DNA from: Aliidiomarina celeris
Lineage (GTDB): Bacteria; Pseudomonadota; Gammaproteobacteria; Enterobacterales; Alteromonadaceae
Direction of reading: 5' to 3'
Assembly (NCBI RefSeq): GCF_003316875.1
Contig: NZ_QMIL01000001.1
Span: forward strand, 248,001-312,000
Length of the DNA stretch: 64,000 nucleotides
Part shown: in pieces, positions 1-9,174 of the stretch
How the letters are laid out: the number at the start of each line of letters is the position of its first letter
How positions within the stretch are numbered: the first letter of the stretch is position 1
Made by a program: the position numbers and the translations under genes
The notes under the pieces: generated by a model
Seen by the model: only the letters and a program-made list of their open reading frames with translations
Told to the model about the DNA's origin: nothing
Databases searched by the model: none

Positions 1-1
1 T

Positions 2-1132
<1,131 letters not shown>

Positions 1133-1143
1133 TCATTAACCTG

Positions 1144-1181
1144 CTTCGCTGCAGCATTGGGCTGCAGCGAAGAACGTTTTG
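1144..1181. terminator. Hairpin between the RND pump gene and the DUF3703 gene
   Basis: A perfect 11-12 bp stem (1144-1154 with 1162-1172) encloses a short loop and is followed on the plus strand by a weak T-run. It lies between two convergent genes, so it may end transcription of the pump gene and perhaps also of the facing gene. Confidence 0.6.
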
Positions 1182-1197
1182 GCAATAGTATGGGTGT

Positions 1198-1608
1198 TTA
1201 TGCTAATACGATTAAAACGATAACCGCGTAAATAGTCAGGCGTATTAAGACGTCCCGCCAAATGGGGCTGTCAGCTAGCAAGGGTTGCAAGTCAGCTGGC
1301 AAGGGCACTGGCTTTAAAGCAGAGATATTCGCGCCTCCAGGATTTCCCCTTGGAACCCAACCAAATATAAAACCCGGAACCGTTGCTATCAAACGGACGA
1401 TCTGACCAATAACCTCGCGATTATCATTGCGTTTAAGCCCAATTCGTAACATCTGCCAGTGCGTCGCTATGTGCGGTATAAAATATCTCTGCCCTAAAAT
1501 ATGCGCTCTTTCAAGAGACTTAAACGCATTGTCTAAATCATTGACTTGTTCAGCCTCCATGGCTGAGCGCATACTGATTTGGTACTCATGTTTAATTTTT
1601 TTATTCAT
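1198..1608 (-). CDS. DUF3703 family protein
   Basis: Protein of 136 residues of the DUF3703 family, recognised by the segment LERAHILGQRY near residue 35, then HWQMLRIGLKRNDNREV and GWVPRGNPGGANIS near residue 105. These small proteins recur beside heavy-metal efflux genes, which agrees with the CzcA-like gene here, although it faces the pump instead of following it. One hydrophobic segment ends the protein (RLTIYAVIVLIVLA), suggesting a C-terminal membrane anchor. The N-terminal part looks helical and TPR-like. Biochemical function is unknown. Family assignment is from memory of the motif and is fairly firm. Confidence 0.8.
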   Translation of the reverse strand: MNKKIKHEYQISMRSAMEAEQVNDLDNAFKSLERAHILGQRYFIPHIATHWQMLRIGLKRNDNREVIGQIVRLIATVPGFIFGWVPRGNPGGANISALKPVPLPADLQPLLADSPIWRDVLIRLTIYAVIVLIVLA

Positions 1609-1907
1609 TTACTTTTATGGACCGTACGTTGTAATTGATGTGAACAGTTTTTAGTGTTTTGATGCATTGATGGATAACTACTGATTGTGCTGCATTATAT
1701 GCCACTGGCCATTGTCGGCCAGTAACAATGATAATGTCAGGTTATGCCAGTCTCAGGAGCCTTTCTGGTAAGGTATAGGAGGGTTTGCCGGGATTCTGGA
1801 AATTTCTCATGAAAAGTATATTATCTAACTGATTCACTGCTCAGAGTTGTTCAGCGTACAACTGTTCGCTAAGCTAGGCGCGATTATTTAACGAATAGGA
1901 TAAACGT
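1609..1907. other. Intergenic region upstream of fabA
   Basis: About 300 bases without a gene, lying between divergent DUF3703 and fabA. The fabA-proximal end holds an 18-bp near-palindrome resembling a FabR operator. The ribosome-binding sequence AGGAT is about 9 bases before the fabA ATG. I could not place a confident sigma-70 promoter and see no small ORF with a convincing start. Confidence 0.5.
1853..1870. promoter_or_regulatory. Putative FabR operator upstream of fabA
   Basis: AGCGTACAACTGTTCGCT is a near-palindrome (half sites AGCGtACA / AGCGaACA) 37 bases before the fabA start. It resembles the FabR-type operator known upstream of fabA and fabB in gammaproteobacteria, where FabR represses unsaturated fatty acid synthesis. 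This is motif resemblance from memory; no fabR gene is in the window. Confidence 0.5.
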
Positions 1908-2417
1908 ATGCAGTCTTCTTATAGCCGTGATGAGCTTTTAGCTTGTAGCCGCGGTGAACTTTTTGGTCCCGGCAATAGCCAACTTCCTGCGCCCAATATG
2001 CTCATGATGGATCGCGTTACGCGTATGGAAGCCGAAGGTGGTGAGCATGGGCTGGGTTACGTCGAAGCAGAACTCGACATTCATCCCGACCTTTGGTTCT
2101 TCGCGTGTCACTTTCCCGGCGACCCGGTAATGCCGGGTTGTCTAGGGCTCGACGCATTATGGCAATTGGTTGGCTTTTTTCTTGCCTGCTCAGGAGGCCC
2201 CGGTCGTGGTCGTGCTTTAGGCGTGGGTGAAGTTAAGTTCACCGGCCAAATTCTGCCAACAGCTAAAAAAGTGGTTTATCGGGCGCATTTTAAACGCCTG
2301 ATAAAGCGCAAACTCTATATGGGTATTGCCGACGGTGAAGTGGAAGTCGACGGTCGTGTTATCTACACGGCGAAAGATTTAAAAGTAGGCTTGTTCACCG
2401 ACACGTCAAACTTTTAA
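1908..2417 (+). CDS. fabA: 3-hydroxydecanoyl-[ACP] dehydratase/isomerase FabA
   Basis: FabA dehydrates 3-hydroxydecanoyl-ACP and isomerises trans-2- to cis-3-decenoyl-ACP, the branch point for unsaturated fatty acids in the cytoplasmic type II pathway. The 169 residues match the usual length (about 172). The single hot-dog domain carries the active-site His68 in [13 protein letters not shown] and Asp82 in LGLDALWQ, the expected pair 14 residues apart. The gene stands alone between its own upstream region and a bidirectional terminator, with rmf convergent behind it, as in other gammaproteobacteria. A FabR-like operator lies upstream. Confidence 0.97.
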   Translation: MQSSYSRDELLACSRGELFGPGNSQLPAPNMLMMDRVTRMEAEGGEHGLGYVEAELDIHPDLWFFACHFPGDPVMPGCLGLDALWQLVGFFLACSGGPGRGRALGVGEVKFTGQILPTAKKVVYRAHFKRLIKRKLYMGIADGEVEVDGRVIYTAKDLKVGLFTDTSNF

Positions 2418-2454
2418 TCGCGTTTAGCGCTCTACTCGAGCTACTCATGAAAAA

Positions 2455-2482
2455 GCCCGAGCATTTGCTCGGGCTCTCCTTT
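2455..2482. terminator. Bidirectional intrinsic terminator between fabA and rmf
   Basis: Stem GCCCGAG (2455-2461) pairs with CTCGGGC (2468-2474). T-rich sequence follows on the plus strand and an A-run precedes it, giving a U-run on the minus strand as well, so it can serve both convergent genes. Confidence 0.85.
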
Positions 2483-2516
2483 TCAAAATTCTGAATAATA
2501 AAATCGCATACCAAGT

Positions 2517-2696
2517 TTACGACCGTTGGTATAGACCGTCATTGCGTGCTTCCATGGCATCTCGCCACCCTCCAAGCCACTCTGAGCGGATGTCACTATT
2601 TTGATAGGGACAGAGTTCTTTGGAACGACCAGAAACGCCTGCTTTAAAACCTTGCGCGTGTGCACGTTCTAAACGATCTCGCTTTTGTCTTTTCAT
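2517..2696 (-). CDS. rmf: Ribosome modulation factor RMF
   Basis: Fifty-nine-residue ribosome hibernation factor that dimerises 70S ribosomes into 100S particles in stationary phase. I translated it by hand: it starts MKRQKRDRLERAH, continues GFKAGVSGRSKELCPYQ and then EWLGGWRDAME. These are the hallmark RMF segments and the length is right (55-59). A longer open frame covers the same bases in another register (2483-2665), but its product has no RMF features and begins without a good ribosome site, so it is a shadow. A strong GAGGA site precedes the rmf ATG. Position next to fabA repeats the order known in enterobacteria. The leader contains a hairpin (2725-2747) that may affect expression. 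Confidence 0.95.
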   Translation of the reverse strand: MKRQKRDRLERAHAQGFKAGVSGRSKELCPYQNSDIRSEWLGGWRDAMEARNDGLYQRS

Positions 2697-2724
2697 TCTA
2701 CTTTCCTCTTGTCGTCAAACTGTC

Positions 2725-2747
2725 GTGTGCTTTTTCATAAGGCACAC
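2725..2747 (-). promoter_or_regulatory. Hairpin in the rmf leader
   Basis: GTGTGC (2725-2730) is the reverse complement of GCACAC (2742-2747), and the stem extends to 9 pairs with one mismatch around a 5-base loop. It lies about 28 bases upstream of the rmf start. No U-run follows, so it is not a terminator. A role in mRNA stability or as a regulator site is possible but unproven. Confidence 0.4.
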
Positions 2748-2782
2748 TTATGTGATAGTGACAAAACGATGAAAGTTCAATG

Positions 2783-2833
2783 AAAAAAACCGTTAATTCG
2801 CGCCACTTTTGTTAAGCAACTGAACTAACGGTT
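2783..2833 (-). terminator. Likely terminator after the DUF3466 gene
   Basis: An 11-bp stem (2788-2798 with 2823-2833, one G-T pair) with a 24-base loop is followed on the minus strand by a run of seven T, 26 bases after the stop codon. The long loop lowers confidence. Confidence 0.6.
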
Positions 2834-2858
2834 CTTTTTAGTTAGAACGTTTTTTAAT

Positions 2859-4589
2859 TTATTTCTTGTTAATCTTTCGTCTTGTTATAAAGGCCACAAA
2901 AGCCATTAAGCCAAGTGCAATGCTTTGTATTGGTGTTACGAAAGCACCTGAACGTTCCTGCACTTCACTCTCTTCGCCACAGCCTTCTACCGCTTCTGAC
3001 GGACGCAGAATAACCGGGTAGGTTGCCGGGCTTTCAAACAAGAGGCCGTTCACTTCTTCGCTGCGGTCACCAATAACCAACGCCAAAATTTCGCCATGCT
3101 CGTTAATGTCCATTGCATCTACTACATAGTATTCAGAATTACATTCTAGTAGCGTATTTAGGTCAGTAAGCTCTTGTGTATCAATGTTATACATAAAGCC
3201 TGTGGTTCTGCGTGAAAGTCCTTGGGTGCGATCCCGCTCTGCATTTCCCACCACAATATTTGAGTTGTTAATCGCGGTTGGCCGCCAGCTTGAGTCGTTA
3301 AAGAATCCTGCTGGGAAGGTCGCGGCTTCGTCGCTATTTACGTTTTTAAAGAACATGCGGTCGCGAGGTGTTTGCAATGGGAAACGGCGCGCATGCCCTA
3401 CCATGTAGCCATTGTCGTTAATAGCTATGGCATAGCTTTGTGTAAAGCCGGCTGTTGAGGTGTCGAGCGCGTACGTCGCTTCACCGTCTTTAAAAACTGT
3501 GGCATAGGTTTGCGAGCTGGTCGAAACTACATAGTTTGTTACGCCAACCGCAATACCATCGTTGTTAATATCGTTCGCCGCACTGCGAATATAACCGGTT
3601 TCTGGTAATTCTTCGTCTTCAGGTAACGAAAACGCTACCCCCAGCGCGCGCTGATTAATAACATTACCGCTTCCGTCGAGTTCCCATAAATAGGCTTGCT
3701 CTTCGTAAAAAGGCTGGCGAGGTGTTGACAGATATTCCCCTGAAGCCCAAAAGCGATACATACAAGCGTTCAATGGTGCTACATTTGGAATTTGCTCGCC
3801 TTCGTCGTTTTCAATAAACTCCGCACTACAGCGCTCAAAGGCTTCGGTAAGGCGCTCGCGCTCACCAACAGACGCAACACCAACCACCTGATTCACGTCG
3901 TTAATAGCTTGCGCACGCGCCATTCCACCGTAAACTAAACCTGCTTCACCATTTAAAAAACTAAAGCTGGTTCCATTGTGAACAGCGGCCAAGGGTAGAT
4001 GATCACGTTGAAAGAAGCGTAACATTTCACCTTCTGGATCTTCAGGATCTTCTACATTTACCTGAAGAAACGGTGGGCGATATTCGCCAACAAAAAAACC
4101 TTGGTTGTTCAGTCCATACAGCAATAAGTCATTGCTTCGCGTAAGTTCGCCTGTTTCTGGCTCGATAATGTCGAGCTGTTCATTAAAAACTTCGAACTCT
4201 CCGTTGAACAAAAAGCCCTTAAAGCGCGAAAGTTTTTGTTCGCGTGGTTGGTTGAGTGCGCCACCACGCTGGTTCAGCCAATTGCGAACCCCCAACCATT
4301 CTTGTGGATTCAAGTCGCTTAAATCTTCAATTTCGGGAAATACTTCCGGGTCCAACAAATCCGTACGAAGTTGATTGTCGAGCAGGTTTGTACCCGTCCC
4401 CACAAACTGTCCAGCGTCGTTAATTGCGAAACCGGTAATTGAAAAAGAGTAAGGTATCGAACCTACATCAACAACTTCATAGCCGCTTGCCTGCGCGCTA
4501 CTCACCACCCCAAGAGAAAGAGCGCTACCGAGCGTACCGGCAACGACTGTAGCGCATAAGCTTTTATTAAATGTTTTTGGAAAATGCAT
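2859..4589 (-). CDS. DUF3466 family exported repeat protein
   Basis: Protein of 576 residues with an N-terminal signal peptide (basic start, hydrophobic core about residues 11-30, likely cleavage after AQA near 34). It then has about seven copies of a motif of the form (I/L)N-(D/N)-x-G-x-x-VG, for example AINDAGQFVG, GLNNQGFFVG, AINDNGYMVG and AINNSNIVVG. Such spaced repeats suggest a propeller-like extracellular domain. The last 28 residues are a hydrophobic segment followed by RRKINKK, like a C-terminal sorting or anchoring tail. The family is known only as DUF3466 and has no established function. Its start ATG overlaps the uup stop by one base (TAATG), so it is probably translated with uup. 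Confidence 0.85.
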   Translation of the reverse strand: MHFPKTFNKSLCATVVAGTLGSALSLGVVSSAQASGYEVVDVGSIPYSFSITGFAINDAGQFVGTGTNLLDNQLRTDLLDPEVFPEIEDLSDLNPQEWLGVRNWLNQRGGALNQPREQKLSRFKGFLFNGEFEVFNEQLDIIEPETGELTRSNDLLLYGLNNQGFFVGEYRPPFLQVNVEDPEDPEGEMLRFFQRDHLPLAAVHNGTSFSFLNGEAGLVYGGMARAQAINDVNQVVGVASVGERERLTEAFERCSAEFIENDEGEQIPNVAPLNACMYRFWASGEYLSTPRQPFYEEQAYLWELDGSGNVINQRALGVAFSLPEDEELPETGYIRSAANDINNDGIAVGVTNYVVSTSSQTYATVFKDGEATYALDTSTAGFTQSYAIAINDNGYMVGHARRFPLQTPRDRMFFKNVNSDEAATFPAGFFNDSSWRPTAINNSNIVVGNAERDRTQGLSRRTTGFMYNIDTQELTDLNTLLECNSEYYVVDAMDINEHGEILALVIGDRSEEVNGLLFESPATYPVILRPSEAVEGCGEESEVQERSGAFVTPIQSIALGLMAFVAFITRRKINKK

Positions 4590-6508
4590 TAGTTATCCTG
4601 AAAATTTTCTAAGTAGTCCCAACGTTCAAGCAAGCTATTGATCGTCTCTTCAATTTGCTGAACTCGCTCTAAGATAGGTTGCGTTACATTGTTATCGCGA
4701 CGAAAAAAGTCTGGCGCATTCACCTCGCTTTGTAGCGAAGCTAATTCTTGTTCTAATTGTTCAATGCGTGCCGGAATTTCTTCGAGCTCTCGTTTAAGCT
4801 TGTATGATAACTTGTTCGCGCCCTTCGCTAAAGGGCGTGCTTGCTGTGAGTCGCTTTTAGTTGTCGAAGTTCCCTGTGAATTTTCAATCTTTACGTTTTT
4901 CGCCGCTTTATTGGTTTTATAAAGCTCAACTTCTTTAAAGCCACCGATAATTTCGGTCACCTGCCCTTGCCCTTCAAACAAGAACACGCTGCTGGCGGTA
5001 TTTTCGATAAATTCACGATCGTGGCTCACCAACAAAACGGTGCCCGCAAATTCGGTAACAATACTTTCCAGCAGCTCAAGTGTTTCCACGTCGAGATCAT
5101 TGGTAGGTTCGTCAAGCACCAACAAGTTACAGTCTTGTAAAAGAATTTTAGCCAATAGCACGCGGTTACGTTCCCCACCCGACAACGCCTTTAACGGCGT
5201 TCGCGCTTGGTGTGGCGTAAATAAAAAGTCTTGTAAATAAGAATAGATGTGGCGTGTACGACCGCCATGGGTTACATCTTGTTTCCCTTCGCCCACGTTG
5301 TCAGCTACCGTTTTTTCAGGATCAAGAATGGCGCGGTGCTGGTCGTAGTAAGCCACATTCAACTTCGTACCTTGCTTGCTTTTCCCTTCAGTCGCTTCAA
5401 GTTGACCTAAAATAAGTTTCAGTAACGTACTTTTACCACAACCGTTAGGTCCCACAAATGCGATTTTGTCGCCCCGTTGAATGGTGGTGGTAAAATTCTT
5501 GATCAGTGTTTTATCCGCAATTCGATAGGTTAAGTTCTCGGCTTCCCATACAATTTTTCCAGATCGCTCCGCGGTCACTACGCTAAAGTCAGCAACCGAC
5601 TGCTGCTCGCGGCGGGCTTTTCGTTCTTCACGTAATGCTTCAAGCGCCCTCACCCGCCCTTCGTTGCGCGTGCGCCGTGCTTTAATACCCTGGCGAATCC
5701 ACACTTCTTCTTCCGCTAGCTTTTTGTCAAACTCGGCATTCTGTGCTTGCTCAACTTCTAAGAGCCGCTGCTTTTCAACCAAGTAATGCGCATAATCGCC
5801 CGGAAAAGAAGTTAGTTGGCCACGGTCTAGATCCAGAATTCGAGTAGCGAGTGAACGAATAAATGCGCGATCATGGCTAATAAAAACAATCGCACCATTA
5901 AACTCTTTTAAGGTTTGTTCTAACCATTGCACGGTTTCAACGTCGAGGTGGTTGGTGGGTTCGTCGAGTAACAAGAGGTCTGGCGAAATCACCCAAGCTC
6001 TTGCTAATGCCACGCGGCGCAGCCAGCCTCCAGAAAGCGAGTTCAACTGCACACTCGGCTCTAAACCGAGGCGGGTTAAGGTCGTTTCAATTCGCTGCTG
6101 AACTTCCCAACCGCCTTGCGTATCCAGTACATCTTGCACCCTCGCTAAACGATTCAAAACAGACTCCGACGCGTCATGTTCTAATGCCGCACTGAGCTTC
6201 ATGTATTCAGAAAGCGTGGCACTAAGTTGTTCAAAGGCGCCGGCCACATAATCGTAAATAGTTGCTTCAAGTTTGCGAGGTGGATCTTGCGGGAGCATAG
6301 CCACCCGAATACTGGGGTCAATTTGGCGGCTGCCATCGTCGAGATGCAAATCACCCTTTAAAACTTTTAATAAGCTCGACTTGCCTGTGCCATTGCGGCC
6401 AACAATACATAACCGTTCTTCTTTGTCGATTATCAAGTTAGCCTGCGCGAGAACGGGCGCGGTACCAAAGGCTAAACTCGCGTTATTTAACCGAATAACT
6501 ACACTCAT
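4589..6508 (-). CDS. uup: ABC-F family ATPase Uup
   Basis: Soluble ATPase of the ABC-F class with two nucleotide-binding domains and no membrane segments. Uup in E. coli affects transposon excision and acts with ribosomes or branched DNA. Here 639 residues carry Walker A motifs GRNGTGKS (37-44) and GPNGCGKS (353-360), signature LSGG motifs in LSGGWLRRVAL and LSGGERNRVLL, and Walker B motifs LLLLDEPTNHLD and LLVLDEPTNDLD. The inter-domain linker is rich in Arg and Glu. The C-terminal 100 residues form a charged coiled coil (LKRELEEIPARIEQLEQEL), which separates Uup from EttA. It overlaps the upstream glutaredoxin-like gene by ATGA. Confidence 0.95.
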   Translation of the reverse strand: MSVVIRLNNASLAFGTAPVLAQANLIIDKEERLCIVGRNGTGKSSLLKVLKGDLHLDDGSRQIDPSIRVAMLPQDPPRKLEATIYDYVAGAFEQLSATLSEYMKLSAALEHDASESVLNRLARVQDVLDTQGGWEVQQRIETTLTRLGLEPSVQLNSLSGGWLRRVALARAWVISPDLLLLDEPTNHLDVETVQWLEQTLKEFNGAIVFISHDRAFIRSLATRILDLDRGQLTSFPGDYAHYLVEKQRLLEVEQAQNAEFDKKLAEEEVWIRQGIKARRTRNEGRVRALEALREERKARREQQSVADFSVVTAERSGKIVWEAENLTYRIADKTLIKNFTTTIQRGDKIAFVGPNGCGKSTLLKLILGQLEATEGKSKQGTKLNVAYYDQHRAILDPEKTVADNVGEGKQDVTHGGRTRHIYSYLQDFLFTPHQARTPLKALSGGERNRVLLAKILLQDCNLLVLDEPTNDLDVETLELLESIVTEFAGTVLLVSHDREFIENTASSVFLFEGQGQVTEIIGGFKEVELYKTNKAAKNVKIENSQGTSTTKSDSQQARPLAKGANKLSYKLKRELEEIPARIEQLEQELASLQSEVNAPDFFRRDNNVTQPILERVQQIEETINSLLERWDYLENFQDN

Positions 6509-6744
6509 GCGGTAAGAAAATCCTTTAATTTTTCAGCCTCAAATGGCCATTTAAGTTCGGCATCATCGTGGGCGCGAACGAGCACTGGCACAATGGCCCC
6601 ATATTCTAAAAGCAATGCGGGGTCTTGCGTAATATCAACCATGTGCAGTGAAATAGGCTCGTCGAGTTGGGTCTGGTAAAGTTGCGTTATCGCCACTTTA
6701 CATAAGCCACAGTCGTCTTTAGTGAGTAAGTAGAACTCATTCAT
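6505..6744 (-). CDS. Glutaredoxin-like protein (DUF836 type)
   Basis: Small thioredoxin-fold protein of 79 residues from the preferred start. It begins MNEFYLLTKDDCGLCK with a C-x-x-C redox motif at about residues 12-15, followed by a cis-Pro region (IVPVLVR) typical of glutaredoxin-like proteins. An in-frame start 10 codons upstream exists but would lie further inside rlmKL. The chosen ATG overlaps the rlmKL stop by 8 bases (ATGAATGA). Its stop overlaps the uup start by 4, so the three are probably one translationally coupled unit. Substrate unknown. Confidence 0.85.
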   Translation of the reverse strand: MNEFYLLTKDDCGLCKVAITQLYQTQLDEPISLHMVDITQDPALLLEYGAIVPVLVRAHDDAELKWPFEAEKLKDFLTA

Positions 6745-8890
6745 GGCCAATAAACCAACAGTAATGAATGGCACGCTGGCGTTTAAAATCTTCCGGAATT
6801 GTGGCCTTTGTTTTGTCGGTTATGGTGAAACCGAGCGCGCTAAGCTCATTAACCGACAACTTAAAGCGACGTTTATTGGTTGAAAAAATAAGCAGCCCGC
6901 CGGGCGCTAATAACGTTGCTGCTTTGCGAATAAGCTCCACATGATCACGTTCAATATCAAACACACTTTCCATGCGTTTGGAGTTAGAAAACGTTGGCGG
7001 GTCGAGAAAAATAAGGTCCCAACGTTCCGTTTGTGTAAGTGCTTCGTCGAGCCATTGTAAGCAGTCTGCTTGAATGAACGCATGTTTATCGAGGGTAAGA
7101 TGATTCAAACGAAAGTTATCTTTGGCCCAATTTAAATAAGTGCGCGACATATCTACTGTGGTGATGTGTTTAGCACCTCCCAGCCCAGCATGAACCGAAG
7201 CTGCCCCCGTGTATGCAAACAAATTGAGCACCCGTTTGTCTCGCGCTAAATTCTGAATTGTTTTTCGGGCAATACGATGGTCGAGAAATAAACCGGTGTC
7301 GAGGTATTCCGTTAAGTTAACCCAAAACCGAGCGTTGTATTCTTGTACTTCAAAACGAACCGGCTCTTCGTTTGTTTCCTGCTTGGTATACTGCGCGTCG
7401 CCCTGTTGGCGGCGACGCTGCTTAGTGTGAATATGCTCTGCAGTAAAAGGTAAGGTAGCCAAAATAGCGTCAACCAAATCCCACCAACGGTTTTCTGCAA
7501 CATGATCTGGAATATCTTTCGGCGCTGCATATTCCTGCACTACTAAGTGTTCGCCATAACAATCTATTGCAGCGTTATATTCCGGCATATCCGCGTCGTA
7601 AATTCGAAACGCCTCAACGCCTTCTCTACGCGCCCATTTTTGCCGTTGTTGCCAATTCTTTTTCAGTCGGTTGGCAATGTCGGTGTTGTCTTTGGCGTAA
7701 AACTCACCTTGATTCGCCAGCGAAAACACACCGAGTTTCACGTTAAGTGCGCCGTTAAAAAAGTTGTACTTTTTAAATGAGCGCAGGCGCACTGCTTTCA
7801 TCATGGCGTCGCTGGGTGCCAGCAATGCGGTAAACCATTGCTGAGGCAATTGGCGTAAGTTGTCACCGAATTTACGATAAAATATTCGCGCTGCAAGCGG
7901 TGTTTCTAACCGTTCGCCGTAAGGCGGATTACTGATCACCAAGCCCGTTGAGGATGAATCGGGCTCACTCGGACGCGCAACGAAAGACCGCCACGCAGGT
8001 TCAGTGGCGTTCACACACTCGAACTCGAATAGTTGCGCAAGGTTCGCAGCATGTGCGTTTTGGTTGGCTTGAGCCAGTACTTTTGTGTCTATATCGCTCG
8101 CATAGAACTTGCTTTTGCAATTCGCTTTACCCGTTGCAAAGCGCTGTTCGGCGGCGTCTTTTAACTCCCGCCAGCGCTCTGCATTGTGTTCATTCCAAGC
8201 GAAGAATCCCCAGTGTGCCCGTAACAAGCCGGGCGCACAGTCGGTTAACTGCATGGCCGCTTCAATAAGTAAGGTTCCTGAGCCACAGCAAGGATCGCTT
8301 ACTACCGATAATGCACTTTTCGCTTCTACTGCAGCAAGGGCGCGCATAGCGATGGCGGCAGCAAGGGTTTCACGAATAGGAGCCGCTCCTTTGCCGAGCC
8401 GGTAGCCGCGCTCGTGTAATCCAAATCCGCTTAAATCGAGAAAGAAGCGCGCTACATCGCGGTGTAAATAAACAAAAACGTTTACCCCAGGTTGGTCTTT
8501 GTCTACTGATGGGCGTTGATTGTGCGCACGCCAATAATCAAGGTAACCATCTTTTACAACTTGCGCTGAAAAACCCGAGTGGCGCAAGTGATCGTTGGTG
8601 CCGCTAAAACGAATGGCGAAACTCTCGTTGGCGTCGACAAAGGCGGCCCAGTCTACACTTGTTGTTGCCTGCAAGAGTTCATCACGATTTCTTACGTCTG
8701 CAGTATGCAACAAGAGCAATACGCGGCTAGCCGTTCTTAAATGCAAACACATGAGGTAGGCAGCGTCGCGATCGCCTTCACAAAATACCCCACCTTGAGT
8801 GAGCTTAATTGACTGAACAGGAAGTTGTTCGAGCTCTTGTGCTACAAGTTCTTCCAAACCTTTCGCACAAGAAATATAAAATTGGTGCAT
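6737..8890 (-). CDS. rlmL: 23S rRNA methyltransferase RlmKL (m2G2445 / m7G2069)
   Basis: Fused bifunctional methyltransferase that modifies G2445 (N2) and G2069 (N7) of 23S rRNA during assembly of the large subunit. From the ATG at 8890 it is 717 residues. It has an N-terminal THUMP region (MHQFYISCAKGLEEL...), an RlmL methylase domain with ISNPPYGERLE (NPPY at 321-324), and a C-terminal RlmK domain with RVLNLFAYTGAASVHAG and LDPPTFSNSKRM. The open frame reaches a TTG four codons earlier. I prefer the ATG because GGAA lies about 9 bases before it and the product then begins like other RlmL proteins. Confidence 0.96.
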   Translation of the reverse strand: MHQFYISCAKGLEELVAQELEQLPVQSIKLTQGGVFCEGDRDAAYLMCLHLRTASRVLLLLHTADVRNRDELLQATTSVDWAAFVDANESFAIRFSGTNDHLRHSGFSAQVVKDGYLDYWRAHNQRPSVDKDQPGVNVFVYLHRDVARFFLDLSGFGLHERGYRLGKGAAPIRETLAAAIAMRALAAVEAKSALSVVSDPCCGSGTLLIEAAMQLTDCAPGLLRAHWGFFAWNEHNAERWRELKDAAEQRFATGKANCKSKFYASDIDTKVLAQANQNAHAANLAQLFEFECVNATEPAWRSFVARPSEPDSSSTGLVISNPPYGERLETPLAARIFYRKFGDNLRQLPQQWFTALLAPSDAMMKAVRLRSFKKYNFFNGALNVKLGVFSLANQGEFYAKDNTDIANRLKKNWQQRQKWARREGVEAFRIYDADMPEYNAAIDCYGEHLVVQEYAAPKDIPDHVAENRWWDLVDAILATLPFTAEHIHTKQRRRQQGDAQYTKQETNEEPVRFEVQEYNARFWVNLTEYLDTGLFLDHRIARKTIQNLARDKRVLNLFAYTGAASVHAGLGGAKHITTVDMSRTYLNWAKDNFRLNHLTLDKHAFIQADCLQWLDEALTQTERWDLIFLDPPTFSNSKRMESVFDIERDHVELIRKAATLLAPGGLLIFSTNKRRFKLSVNELSALGFTITDKTKATIPEDFKRQRAIHYCWFIGHE

Positions 8891-9000
8891 AGCAAATTCC
8901 AAAACGCAAAGAGGCGCACAGTATACCCTGAAGCAAGCACGCTGTCTGTGCTCTAATCGTGTGCTTTTTAAGCACTTAGCGCATTATTATCGAATAGTGC

Positions 9001-9029
9001 TTGCGTTCGTAATGCCGCTTCACTATAGT
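9001..9029 (+). promoter_or_regulatory. Sigma-70 promoter of the initiator tRNA
   Basis: TTGCGT (9001-9006), a 17-base spacer and TATAGT (9024-9029) lie 13 bases before the mature tRNA 5' end. Spacing and hexamers fit a strong housekeeping promoter. Confidence 0.65.
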
Positions 9030-9042
9030 GCACATCCTCAGA

Positions 9043-9119
<77 letters not shown>

Positions 9120-9174
9120 TTTCTTTGCGTATCTTCTTGCTTATCGTTATAGTCAGTCAAATGCTTTAAAGGGT

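Noticed and set aside
2483-2665. A 60-residue open frame on the minus strand
   Set aside because: It lies in another register over rmf, whose 59-residue product is unmistakable.
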